The position numbers were made by a program, and so were the translations under genes. Under the pieces are notes generated by a model, which worked only from the letters and a program-made list of their open reading frames with translations, had not been told where the DNA came from and ran no database searches. From Rubripirellula sp. (GTDB lineage: Bacteria > Planctomycetota > Planctomycetia > Pirellulales > Pirellulaceae), in the NCBI GenBank assembly GCA_012270065.1, contig JAAXJB010000059.1:106044-140690 (forward strand): a stretch of 34,647 nucleotides of DNA, written 5' to 3'. This document shows, piece by piece, positions 1 to 7,995 of the stretch; the first letter of the stretch is position 1; each line of letters begins with the position of its first letter.

Positions 1-27
1 CTGTGTGCTCACTGTGTGCTCACTGTG
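1..27. repeat. 11-bp tandem repeat at the left edge
   Basis: The unit ctgtgtgctca occurs twice in exact head-to-tail order, followed by a partial third copy (ctgtg). The array may continue beyond the window edge, so its copy number is unknown. It lies in non-coding DNA downstream of the minus-strand gene that ends at 221. Confidence 0.8.
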
Positions 28-113
28 CAGGCGAATTCAGGGCTTCGCGGATCGCGGGCGTGCACTTACTAAGCTGATTGGGTTTCAATGCCGAAAGGGA
101 AAAATCACTTCCC

Positions 114-158
114 AGAAAGAAAAGCAGGCCAGCGTCTCCAATTGGAGCCACTGACCTG
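114..158 (-). terminator. Probable intrinsic terminator after the small secreted protein genes
   Basis: Read on the minus strand, three short paired blocks (CAGG/CCTG, CAG/CTG, CTCC/GGAG) nest symmetrically around an AATT loop. They are separated by a 1-nt and a 3-nt internal mismatch on each side. A T-rich stretch, CTTTTCTTTCT, follows. The structure starts about 60 bp past the stop codon of the gene ending at 221, where a terminator would be expected. Confidence 0.55.
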
Positions 159-220
159 AAGCAATGATCCGATGTGTAAAAGATCCAGATGCCGATAGGG
201 GCAGGAATCGCTACCTCGGC

Positions 221-613
221 TTACCAGGGACTCCGAACGTAATAAGTCCCGAATTGATCAGTGTGACTGGGCCATTGTGGTGTTGCATAAAAAACACCTT
301 GCGCCGCACCGGGAGAATTCGCGCTACGCCCAAACTGATGGTAAATGGGATGCATCAGATTCTGGCTGACGCCCCAGGAATAGGTTTGTCGCATGTGCGC
401 GGTCGGTGGGACGATCAAAGCCAGAGGCTGGCCATACATCTGGTTGTAATAGTTCCCATGCCAAGGCCGGTTCATGGAAAAGTTGTGGGACCAGACTTGC
501 GCCATTCCATATGGGTCGCCAGCAGTTGCATGATTCTGGTGCGTGGTGGCGATAGACGCGGTTATCAGGCCAACGGCGAGGATGATTCGATGGATCATAT
601 TGGACTCATTCAT
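221..613 (-). CDS. Small secreted Tyr/Pro/His-rich protein (hypothetical)
   Basis: This 130-residue protein is of no family I recognise. A hydrophobic segment at about residues 7-25, preceded by His-Arg, looks like a signal peptide ending near the Ala-Thr-Ala of residues 29-31, so it is probably exported. The mature part is rich in Tyr, Gln, His, Pro and Trp, has no Cys, and shows no catalytic motif. It resembles the next minus-strand gene upstream (677-1132). Both have an Asn-Tyr-Tyr motif, a Met-Tyr, a Pro-Pro followed by His and Thr-Tyr, then His-Pro and a Tyr-rich tail, which suggests a tandem duplication. An internal Met at residue 6 (position 598) is an alternative start, and neither start has a convincing ribosome-binding site. 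An overlapping plus-strand frame is open, but I prefer this strand because of the signal peptide and the paralogue. Confidence 0.6.
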   Translation of the reverse strand: MNESNMIHRIILAVGLITASIATTHQNHATAGDPYGMAQVWSHNFSMNRPWHGNYYNQMYGQPLALIVPPTAHMRQTYSWGVSQNLMHPIYHQFGRSANSPGAAQGVFYATPQWPSHTDQFGTYYVRSPW

Positions 614-676
614 CAGGGAGTGCTGGATCGGGTTTCAGGTAACAGTCGGGCAGACTTTTGTTTGAATACTTGCGAG

Positions 677-1132
677 CTAACGAGGAATCCGCAGCAAGTT
701 CCAGTAAACATTGCTCGCTGCCTGACGAACGGGTGGATAGTAGTAGGAAGCTCGAGTCCGGTTCATGCCACGGCCGCAGTCATAATGCCGATGAAACGTT
801 TCTGAATGCGGATAAAGCATGTGATGGGGATAGAATGGCTGGTAGGTGTAGTAGGTGTGACCGACGTTTGGCGGAATCGGCATGGGCGACAGGTACATCT
901 GTGCATTGGCTCGATTTGCATGCCCCTGTGTGTAATAGTTGTAAAACAGGTCTGGCTGACCGTAGCCCCGTTGGATTCCGGGTGCAAAGTCACCCACATA
1001 ATGATCCACTGCCGCAGCGGTGTGTGCCTTTTCGCCTTTTTTCTTGGCGGGCTCATCTGCTGACGCCTGAAAAGCGGTTGTGATGCAGATCGCCGAAGCG
1101 ACCACGGCGTAGGAAAGTGCACTGATTTTCAT
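677..1132 (-). CDS. Secreted Tyr/His/Pro-rich protein, paralogue of the neighbouring gene
   Basis: This is a 151-residue hypothetical protein. The start at 1132 is chosen over an upstream in-frame start at 1198. It places a GGAG ribosome-binding site about 9-10 nt upstream, and the protein then begins Met-Lys-Ile-Ser with a clean signal peptide ending at an Ala-Ser-Ala just before Asp-Glu-Pro. A Lys-rich patch follows, then a Tyr/His/Pro/Asn-rich mature region with repeated Tyr-Tyr pairs and many Met and His residues. There is one Cys, so no disulfide within the chain. No enzyme motif is visible. It lies 63 bp upstream of the related gene ending at 221 and is probably cotranscribed with it. 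A role in the envelope or extracellular matrix is only a guess from composition. Confidence 0.68.
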   Translation of the reverse strand: MKISALSYAVVASAICITTAFQASADEPAKKKGEKAHTAAAVDHYVGDFAPGIQRGYGQPDLFYNYYTQGHANRANAQMYLSPMPIPPNVGHTYYTYQPFYPHHMLYPHSETFHRHYDCGRGMNRTRASYYYPPVRQAASNVYWNLLRIPR

Positions 1133-1547
1133 AGGTTCGGCTCCACCGTGAACGTTGCCCGAGCGTGTCGACGGTTGAAATGGTTCGGAATCCAGCACTT
1201 GGAGAGCTGGCGATCGATTCCCGATGATCCATGTCGCCGGAATGCTAAAACCGGCAGCTGCGATAATTGATGGGAATGGATCCTGTTTTCAAGAGATTTC
1301 GGGTGAAAAACGGCTTCCAGTTGATGTTTGCGTCTTCTGCCGCTTCGCTTGATATGATCATTGGGTTCGTTTTCACGGATTTGATCGGTATAACCGGCGT
1401 CTGCGCCGCTCTTTGGTCAAGAGGCTGTAATCGACCCGGATAGCATTAACGGTATAAATTGCCTAATTTCTTGACGTTGGATTTGGTGGCCTCAACGCTG
1501 ATCCCACGGAATATTTCGCACCACTGGCAAGAAAAGGACCTTCTGGC
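1133..1547. other. Divergent intergenic region, small-protein gene versus topoisomerase operon
   Basis: This 415-bp region has no supportable gene. It must carry promoters for both directions. A TATGAT hexamer at 1353-1358 fits a plus-strand -10 box, but the best upstream match, TTGCGT at 1328-1333, is spaced 19 nt, so the call is weak. A small hairpin (GCCGG/CCGGC around a 10-nt loop) lies at 1236-1255. Confidence 0.4.
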
Positions 1548-4034
1548 GTGGCAAAACGTCGAACTCGCAGCAATACGGGCCGAAAGGCAGGATCATCAAA
1601 GTCTGGTGCCAGTCGAAGCCGGTCCCGTAACACGGAAGAAACAGAGTCGCTCTTTGATGCTCAGGATCCATCAATGGTCGCCGTTCCTCTGCGGCAGGCT
1701 GCACAGGAAAAATACCTCAACTATTCGCTGTCGGTGATCACCAGTCGTGCGTTACCGGACGTTCGAGATGGTTTGAAGCCGGTTCAGCGCCGTATCCTCT
1801 ATACCATGAGTCAGCAGGGGCTGACTTTCAGTTCCAAGCATGTCAAGTGTGCCAAGGTGGTTGGAGATGTCATGGGGCGTTTTCATCCCCATGGTGACAG
1901 TTCCATTTACGATGCTCTTGTGCGTATGGCACAGCCGTTTTCGCTACGCATGCCTCTGGTAGACGGTAGCGGAAACTTCGGCAGCGTTGATGGAGACAAT
2001 GCGGCTGCGATGCGATACACCGAGTGTCGGATGACGGCACTCGCATCGGAGATGTTGAAGGATCTTGCTACCCGAACGGTTGCGTTCAAACCGAATTACG
2101 ATGGCAGCAAAGAAGAGCCGGTTGTCCTGCCAAGTCTGGTACCCAATCTGCTGCTCAATGGAGCAACCGGCATTGCTGTTGGAATGGCCACTAACATTCC
2201 ACCGCACAACCTTCGTGAAATCTGCAATGCGTTGCTCAAGCTCCTGCATAACCCTGAGATCAAGGGTTACCAGTTGGTCGCAAATGATGCGATTCAGGGA
2301 CCCGATTTCCCGACTGCGGGACAGGTCATCAATACCAAGGACGAATTACGCGAGATCTATGCTACGGGCCAGGGAACGATCAAGCTTCGTGGAACGACCA
2401 AGTTGGTCACTCAAAAAGGAGTCAAGCTGCTGCAGGTCACCTCGATTCCATTCGGTGTCAACAAGGCGGCGATGGTTGAGCGTATTGCGGAGATCATCTT
2501 CAGTGGCAAGCTGCCGCTGGTGACCGAAGTCCGGGATCTTTCGACGGATGAAGTCCGAATTGATCTTCTTCTCAAAAAAGGTGCTGACGAGCAGAAGGTA
2601 CTTGCTTACCTGTACAAGCACACGCAGTTGCAAAACAACTTCAACGTCAACTTGACCTGTCTGGTACCGACAGAGAACCCGGAAATTGGAGCTCCGAATC
2701 GACTGAGCTTGAAGGAAATGCTTTGGCATTTCCTGCATTTCCGGCTGGAAGTGATTACCGAACGTTTGACAAACGAATTGCAGTCGCTTGAAAAACGAAT
2801 TCACATCCTGAATGGTTTCGCTCTGATTTTTGACGCTCTGGATGCCATTATCCGCATCATCAGGAAGAGCGACGGAAAAGCTGACGCTGCCGAAAAAATC
2901 ATGAAGAAATTTCCCGCTGACGGTCGTGGGCGCGGACTGGACGAGGAACAGACAGATGCCATCCTCGAATTGAAACTCTATCGCCTCGCGAGGCTGGAAA
3001 TCAATCTGATCCTCGACGAACTCAAGGAAAAGAACAAGCGTGCCCGACAGATTCGAAAGCTGCTTGCAGAGGATACGAAGGATACCAACTCCTCAGGACG
3101 TTGGCAGATCGTACGAAAGGAAATTGAATCACTCGTCAATGATTATGGAAAAGACAGTGTCGGCAAAAGGCGGACACTGATCACGACGGTGGAAGAGGAA
3201 CCTGAGTACACGGCAGAAGACTTTATCGTTGCAGAAGATTGCCATGTCCTGGTAACGACTGATGGCTGGGTAAAACGACAGAAGCAGATCGCTGACCCGG
3301 GCAAGAGCCGCTTACGCCAGGGGGACAGTGTGCTGGCATGCGTGGCTGGAAGCACCCGTTCAACGATCGGCTTTTTCTCTTCACTGGGAGTCTGTTACAC
3401 AGCTCGTATGATTGATATTCCAGCGTCAACGGGCTTTGGTGAGCCCATCCAGAAACTTTTCAAAATGAAAGATGGAGAAAAAATCGTATCGGCGATCTCG
3501 TTTGATGCCCGCGCGATGGGAGATTACCGGGAGGATCCAAAAAATCCCGAGTATTGCCCGGAGTGCCATGCACTTGCAGCGTCCACCAATGGTTTTGCCC
3601 TGAGATTCAGTTTTGAACCGTTTGCCGAAACTTCGACTCGTAATGGTCGGCGATTCGCAAGGGTTACCGGGAACGCATCAATTGTGGGTGTGGTACAAGT
3701 CGATGGAACTGAAAATCTGTTGGCTGTATCAAGAGCATGTCGAGCAATGATCTGTACTGTTGAGGAAATCAACTATCTTTCCGGGCCCGGGAAAGGAGTC
3801 ACTCTGATCCGTCTCGCCAGCGGAGACGAATTGCTTGGCTTCAAGGCTTCTACCGGAGACCGTGACCTTTTGACGGTGATGACCAACCGGGGAGCCAAGA
3901 AGACAATTTCGACAGCCAAATATCGGGTAACATCTCGAGGCGGGCGGGGCAATGAAATTCAGAAGAATGGAAAGATTTCCGAAATTGTTCAGGCGGCTCC
4001 CAAGGCTCCAGCACCGTTAGGTGAATCCTCCTGA
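1548..4034 (+). CDS. Type IIA DNA topoisomerase subunit A (GyrA/ParC family)
   Basis: This 828-residue breakage-reunion subunit of an ATP-dependent topoisomerase cuts and rejoins duplex DNA together with the B subunit encoded downstream. The start is GTG with AAGGA 9 nt upstream. Residues 1-40 form a basic, Ser/Arg-rich extension. The winged-helix core follows, with the [11 protein letters not shown] and [17 protein letters not shown] motifs, [17 protein letters not shown] near residue 113, and the Arg-Tyr pair at 156-157, where Tyr157 is the DNA-linking tyrosine. The C-terminal beta-pinwheel starts near residue 565. Its first blade has GKSRLRQG near residue 582 where gyrases carry the QRRGGRG 'GyrA box'; a related SRGGRG occurs only in the last blade, near residue 796. 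A Cys-Pro-Glu-Cys lies near residue 670. These features leave gyrase versus topo IV open. The B gene start at 4108 is 73 bp downstream, so the two form an operon. Confidence 0.93.
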   Translation: MAKRRTRSNTGRKAGSSKSGASRSRSRNTEETESLFDAQDPSMVAVPLRQAAQEKYLNYSLSVITSRALPDVRDGLKPVQRRILYTMSQQGLTFSSKHVKCAKVVGDVMGRFHPHGDSSIYDALVRMAQPFSLRMPLVDGSGNFGSVDGDNAAAMRYTECRMTALASEMLKDLATRTVAFKPNYDGSKEEPVVLPSLVPNLLLNGATGIAVGMATNIPPHNLREICNALLKLLHNPEIKGYQLVANDAIQGPDFPTAGQVINTKDELREIYATGQGTIKLRGTTKLVTQKGVKLLQVTSIPFGVNKAAMVERIAEIIFSGKLPLVTEVRDLSTDEVRIDLLLKKGADEQKVLAYLYKHTQLQNNFNVNLTCLVPTENPEIGAPNRLSLKEMLWHFLHFRLEVITERLTNELQSLEKRIHILNGFALIFDALDAIIRIIRKSDGKADAAEKIMKKFPADGRGRGLDEEQTDAILELKLYRLARLEINLILDELKEKNKRARQIRKLLAEDTKDTNSSGRWQIVRKEIESLVNDYGKDSVGKRRTLITTVEEEPEYTAEDFIVAEDCHVLVTTDGWVKRQKQIADPGKSRLRQGDSVLACVAGSTRSTIGFFSSLGVCYTARMIDIPASTGFGEPIQKLFKMKDGEKIVSAISFDARAMGDYREDPKNPEYCPECHALAASTNGFALRFSFEPFAETSTRNGRRFARVTGNASIVGVVQVDGTENLLAVSRACRAMICTVEEINYLSGPGKGVTLIRLASGDELLGFKASTGDRDLLTVMTNRGAKKTISTAKYRVTSRGGRGNEIQKNGKISEIVQAAPKAPAPLGESS

Positions 4035-4107
4035 CCTTTTGTTTATTTTTTTAACGCATCGGCCCACTTGGCTGAATTCTTATCCAGTTGACGGAACAAC
4101 CATCGAG

Positions 4108-6018
4108 ATGGCAGCAAAAAAACGATACGAAGGCGAAGACATCGTCGTACTCGAGGGGCTTGAGCCCGTTCGAAAACGTCCCGGCATGTACATCGGTGGT
4201 GTCGGCATGGCAGGGTTGCACCACTTGATTTGGGAAGTGGTCGATAATTCCATCGATGAGGCAATGAATGGTCACGCGACCGAAATCAACGTCACTCTGC
4301 ACAAGGATGGTCGCACAGTTACCGTGTCGGACAATGGTCGTGGTATTCCCGTCGACAAACATCCCAAGACGAAAAAGTCAGCGTTGGAAACTGTTCTTAC
4401 CGTTCTGCATGCTGGTGGCAAGTTTGACGGAAACAACTACAAGACTGCGGGTGGCTTGCATGGTGTCGGTGCATCCGTTGTGAATGCACTGAGCAAGGAA
4501 TTGACCGCCGTCGTCAGACGCGGTGGTGCCCAGTACAGAATGGCATTTGCCAAGGGCAAGGCAACTTCCAAGTTACAGAAACTCAAAGGGCAAGTCCGTG
4601 GTACGGGGACAAGCATCAGCTTCACACCGGACCCGACAATTTTTCCAAAAACTGAATTCGATACAAAAATCATCCGCGCAAGGCTGGAAACGGCGAGTTT
4701 CCTTCATCGCGGTGTGAAGGTCACCTACAACGATGAAGTGAACAAAAAGAAGGAGACCTTTTTTCATGAGCAGGGCATCGTGGATTATCTCGCGAAAGTC
4801 CTCAAGGAAAGGAATGCCAAAGCAATTCATGAAACACCGTTTACCCTGAGAAAGGAAGATGACTTTCGCATGGAGTTGACGCTGCAGTGGACTGAGTCTA
4901 CCGATGAGCATGTGCGAAGTTACGTCAATGGAATTCCAACAGGCAGTGGTGGTACACACGAAAATGGATGTCGCAGCGCTCTGAATAAGGCTGTTCGTAA
5001 CTACATTGATACCCACAGCCTGACCCCAAGGGGAGTCAAAATCACGATCGAAGATATTCGTGAAGGGTTGATTGTCATCTTGTCGGTCTTCATCGAAGAT
5101 CCACAATTTCAGGGACAGACCAAGGACCGGCTGAACAACCCCGAGGTACAGTCCGTGGTTGAGGCCGCGATTCGTCCCGCGATGGAGCAGTGGATGAACA
5201 ACAACCGGAGCGTTGCAGATTCGATTGTTGCACGGATCATCGCGGCCGCTCGGGCGCGCGCGGCTTCGCGTGCTGCATCCGCTGCGGTTTCTCGAAAGGG
5301 TGGTGCGAAGCGAACAATGCTGCCCGGAAAACTGAGCGATTGTGTTTCCGGGGGTAAAGGTGATTCAGAGATCTTTATTGTTGAGGGTGATTCGGCAGGT
5401 GGAAGCGCCAAGCAGGGACGCAACCGGAATTATCAGGCGATCCTTCCGCTACGCGGAAAGGTGTTGAACACTGAGAGCGCGACCCTGAAGAAGATATTGG
5501 AAAACAAGGAAATTCAGGATCTCGTTGCCGCACTCGGCTGCGGGATCGGTCCCAATCTGAATCTGGCCGACTTGCGATACGAACGGGTGATCCTGCTTGC
5601 CGATGCTGATTCGGATGGACACCACATCACGACCTTGTTGCTGACGTTCTTCTATCGTCACATGCCCGGTCTGATTGCCGCTGGGCGATTGTTCATTGGT
5701 GTGCCGCCTTTGTACCGGATCGACTTGGGAAAGGAGACTTACTGGGCGGCGGATGAAGCAGCAAGAGAGGAGGTTCTGGCTAATTACACCGGTAGAGCAA
5801 AGCCGGAAATCACCCGCTTCAAGGGGCTTGGCGAGATGATGCCCAAAGTCCTTTGGGATACAACCTTGAACCCGGAAAAGCGTCGTATCCAGAAAGTTGA
5901 GATTGATGACCAACTGGAAACGGATCGGATCATCAGCGACCTGATGGGAAGAGATGCCTCTGCAAGATTCCGGTTCATCATGGACCGTGCCGAGGATGCC
6001 GAGGCGATCGACGTTTGA
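4108..6018 (+). CDS. Type IIA DNA topoisomerase subunit B (GyrB/ParE family)
   Basis: This 636-residue ATPase subunit partners the A subunit just upstream. The ATG at 4108 is preferred over a GTG at 4021 that overlaps the A gene, because the extra 29 residues resemble no GyrB N-terminus and homology begins at the ATG. Motifs in order are LEPVRKRPGMYIG near residue 18, the GHKL Glu43 and Asn47, DNGRGIPV at 75-82, GGLHGVGASVVNALS at 115-129, and the transducer QTKDRL lysine loop near residue 335. The TOPRIM motifs are EGDSAGG with Glu426, PLRGKVLN, and DADSDG at 499-504, followed by KGLGEM. The Ser in DADSDG is ParE-like (E. coli GyrB has Val), but the rest fits either family. Planctomycetes often carry extra GyrA/GyrB-like pairs, so this may not be the sole gyrase. 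Confidence 0.94.
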   Translation: MAAKKRYEGEDIVVLEGLEPVRKRPGMYIGGVGMAGLHHLIWEVVDNSIDEAMNGHATEINVTLHKDGRTVTVSDNGRGIPVDKHPKTKKSALETVLTVLHAGGKFDGNNYKTAGGLHGVGASVVNALSKELTAVVRRGGAQYRMAFAKGKATSKLQKLKGQVRGTGTSISFTPDPTIFPKTEFDTKIIRARLETASFLHRGVKVTYNDEVNKKKETFFHEQGIVDYLAKVLKERNAKAIHETPFTLRKEDDFRMELTLQWTESTDEHVRSYVNGIPTGSGGTHENGCRSALNKAVRNYIDTHSLTPRGVKITIEDIREGLIVILSVFIEDPQFQGQTKDRLNNPEVQSVVEAAIRPAMEQWMNNNRSVADSIVARIIAAARARAASRAASAAVSRKGGAKRTMLPGKLSDCVSGGKGDSEIFIVEGDSAGGSAKQGRNRNYQAILPLRGKVLNTESATLKKILENKEIQDLVAALGCGIGPNLNLADLRYERVILLADADSDGHHITTLLLTFFYRHMPGLIAAGRLFIGVPPLYRIDLGKETYWAADEAAREEVLANYTGRAKPEITRFKGLGEMMPKVLWDTTLNPEKRRIQKVEIDDQLETDRIISDLMGRDASARFRFIMDRAEDAEAIDV

Positions 6019-6115
6019 GTCAGGGATTATCGCCCCTCTCGTTTCCGTGCCTTGCTTTTTGCAGTCCAGATCGGGGCAAGCTGTGTCTGATGCCTGACAA
6101 ATGGATTGACCCGCG

Positions 6116-6151
6116 ATGAGCGACTCTGGCCCACGGAAAGTCGCGGCTCAT
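6116..6151. other. Bulged hairpin between convergent genes (possible bidirectional terminator)
   Basis: The arm ATGAGCGACT at 6116-6125 pairs with AGTCGC and CTCAT at 6139-6151, with a short bulge between the two parts of the right arm. It sits between the convergent topoisomerase B gene and the zinc-ribbon gene and covers the latter's stop codon. No T-run follows on either strand, so a terminator role is only suggested by position. Confidence 0.3.
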
Positions 6152-7851
6152 TGCTCCGAGTCAGTCGGTGCACTGCGATCGGAGCCTTTCTTGACAGGAG
6201 GTTCCTGGACATTCTGGCCAATGGTAAAGGCCAGCCTGCCCATCATCCCGAAATAGGCAAACGCTGCGAAAATACTCAAGCTGATCGAAGCCACGATTCC
6301 AAGAGTAGACGCCACTGAGCACGCTACGGTAATGAACAGGAACAGGCAGATGAAAAGAATCCCTGATGAAAAATAGAATCCCGCCCATTCTTCCTGGCAT
6401 TTGGAGATGCTTCTGGCAAGTTCCGGTGAAAACGGTGTGAAGACACTTCCCATGTCCAGCATCGAAAGCAACACGAAAGGCAGTACCAGATAGATGGCAA
6501 ACATGACAAGAAACACACCCAGTAAGCCGGTTGAACCTGTGATGAAGCAGATGCTCCACATTGGGATTGCCGCTATTCCTGTTGCACCCAGCACCAGGAT
6601 CAACTCGTCGAACCATTGAAAAATGTCCAAGCTTGGCCACTCCTCTACAGCCTCATGACCATTCGCAACTGACAACAGAATCGCAAATGCGCAACTGACT
6701 GTGACTGCTCCCAGTAACAAGCCACCGACCATCATTCCGATGGTTAACAATAATTGTATGGACTCGTAGCTGATGGAGAGCAGCAAGGCGGTAGGCAGCG
6801 CGGCTGCGAAGGAGATGACCAGCCAGTGCATGATTACACTGGGGTCCTTGTAAATCCCGAATACGTTCTTTAGCCACTCAGCAACATTCGGTGTGTCATC
6901 ATAAACCGGACTTGGTGAATCGTCCTCTTCACGCGATGCTTCAGCCAATAGTTCATCAGCCGATTTTCTGAACGGATCGGGTCGGTCTTTAACACCCACA
7001 CTACTTTCGGCAAGATCGAAAGTCTGTGCGTTTTCGATATCAATCTCCGGCTTTTTCCGGACTTTGGGTGGTTGAGGGATGATGATTTCAGAGTAGCAAT
7101 CACCACACGTGGTTTTCGTTCCCGCCTGACTTGCTTTGGCGTAGAGAACTGTGCCGCAGATCTTGCAAGGCACACGATACTCCGAAGCGTATTCAGTTGG
7201 CACTGCCTGTGGACTTGAGGTCGGATTGGGTCCACTTTGACCACTGACGGCTGCCGTTGCCCCCAAGGCACGAATGGCATCGAGTGTGTTGGATTTCACA
7301 GGCTGTTCGGGAGGAGTCGCCTCTTCAGCAGTCTCGGTGAATGCTGAGAGCAGTTTTTCTTCATCTGGAGAAAGAGTGGGGCCTGGTGGATTCCTGCTAC
7401 CAGATGCCGACTTTACTTCCGCGTTCTGCGTGGTGGAAGCTTCAGGAATATGCATCGGCGGCAGATCAGTTTCCGCAAAGAAAGAATCATCATCGTCGGC
7501 GGGTAAAGGGTCAGGATTCGTAGATGACGTGGCAACTTCCGGCGTGAACGGTGTTTTTGTCGTCCTTTTTTCGGGGACCACAGGCATGTCGAGCTGCAGT
7601 TGATTTTCGTCGGCGGAGGATGAATCAGGCGAACCGGACGCATCATCCAGGGTCAACCAGTCATCGTCATCTTCATCCTGATTGCTGTCGTTGGATATGC
7701 CCGGTGCCAGAAAGCTCTGTTCACAGTGCGGACATTGCACGCGTTTTCCTGCAGCGTCATCGGAAATCGAGACAGAGCGATTGCATCGGGGACATAAAAG
7801 CGAATCAGGCACGGCGAGCCCCGGGGTTTTTTTGGGAATAGCAGTGGGCAA
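6148..7851 (-). CDS. Double zinc-ribbon, multi-pass membrane protein (hypothetical)
   Basis: This 567-residue protein has no named family that I can assign. An N-terminal zinc ribbon (Cys20, Cys23, Cys40, Cys43) is followed by an acidic, Pro/Ser-rich, probably disordered stretch to about residue 220. A second Cys4 ribbon follows (Cys229, Cys232, Cys249, Cys252), then another charged linker. From about residue 340 to 540 there are five or six hydrophobic segments, so the C-terminal third is membrane-embedded and the ribbons probably face the cytoplasm. The start is TTG with no clear ribosome-binding site. A GTG at codon 14, just before the first Cys pair, is the only close alternative. The ribbon-linker-membrane plan is common among planctomycete proteins of unknown function. 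The ribbon type also appears at the start of the kinase at 31893. Confidence 0.82.
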   Translation of the reverse strand: MPTAIPKKTPGLAVPDSLLCPRCNRSVSISDDAAGKRVQCPHCEQSFLAPGISNDSNQDEDDDDWLTLDDASGSPDSSSADENQLQLDMPVVPEKRTTKTPFTPEVATSSTNPDPLPADDDDSFFAETDLPPMHIPEASTTQNAEVKSASGSRNPPGPTLSPDEEKLLSAFTETAEEATPPEQPVKSNTLDAIRALGATAAVSGQSGPNPTSSPQAVPTEYASEYRVPCKICGTVLYAKASQAGTKTTCGDCYSEIIIPQPPKVRKKPEIDIENAQTFDLAESSVGVKDRPDPFRKSADELLAEASREEDDSPSPVYDDTPNVAEWLKNVFGIYKDPSVIMHWLVISFAAALPTALLLSISYESIQLLLTIGMMVGGLLLGAVTVSCAFAILLSVANGHEAVEEWPSLDIFQWFDELILVLGATGIAAIPMWSICFITGSTGLLGVFLVMFAIYLVLPFVLLSMLDMGSVFTPFSPELARSISKCQEEWAGFYFSSGILFICLFLFITVACSVASTLGIVASISLSIFAAFAYFGMMGRLAFTIGQNVQEPPVKKGSDRSAPTDSEQ

Positions 7852-7995
7852 AGAATGGAGACAGTTGCATTTTGACTTTCAAGTTATCTCACAAGATGGT
7901 CATGAACGCAGCAGGTTTGGTGCAAGAAAATCGTATCCAGCTGTTATTGCTGCCCCATTTCAGGTGATTTGCTGTTTTGATGCCGAAACATTCCA

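Noticed and set aside
164-805. Open frame of 213 codons on the plus strand
   Set aside because: It overlaps both small secreted-protein genes antisense, has no ribosome-binding site or recognisable domain, and the minus-strand genes have signal peptides and resemble each other.
4021-4107. Upstream GTG start for the topoisomerase B subunit
   Set aside because: The added residues are hydrophobic and unlike GyrB N-termini, and the stretch overlaps the A-subunit gene; the ATG at 4108 begins the homologous region.
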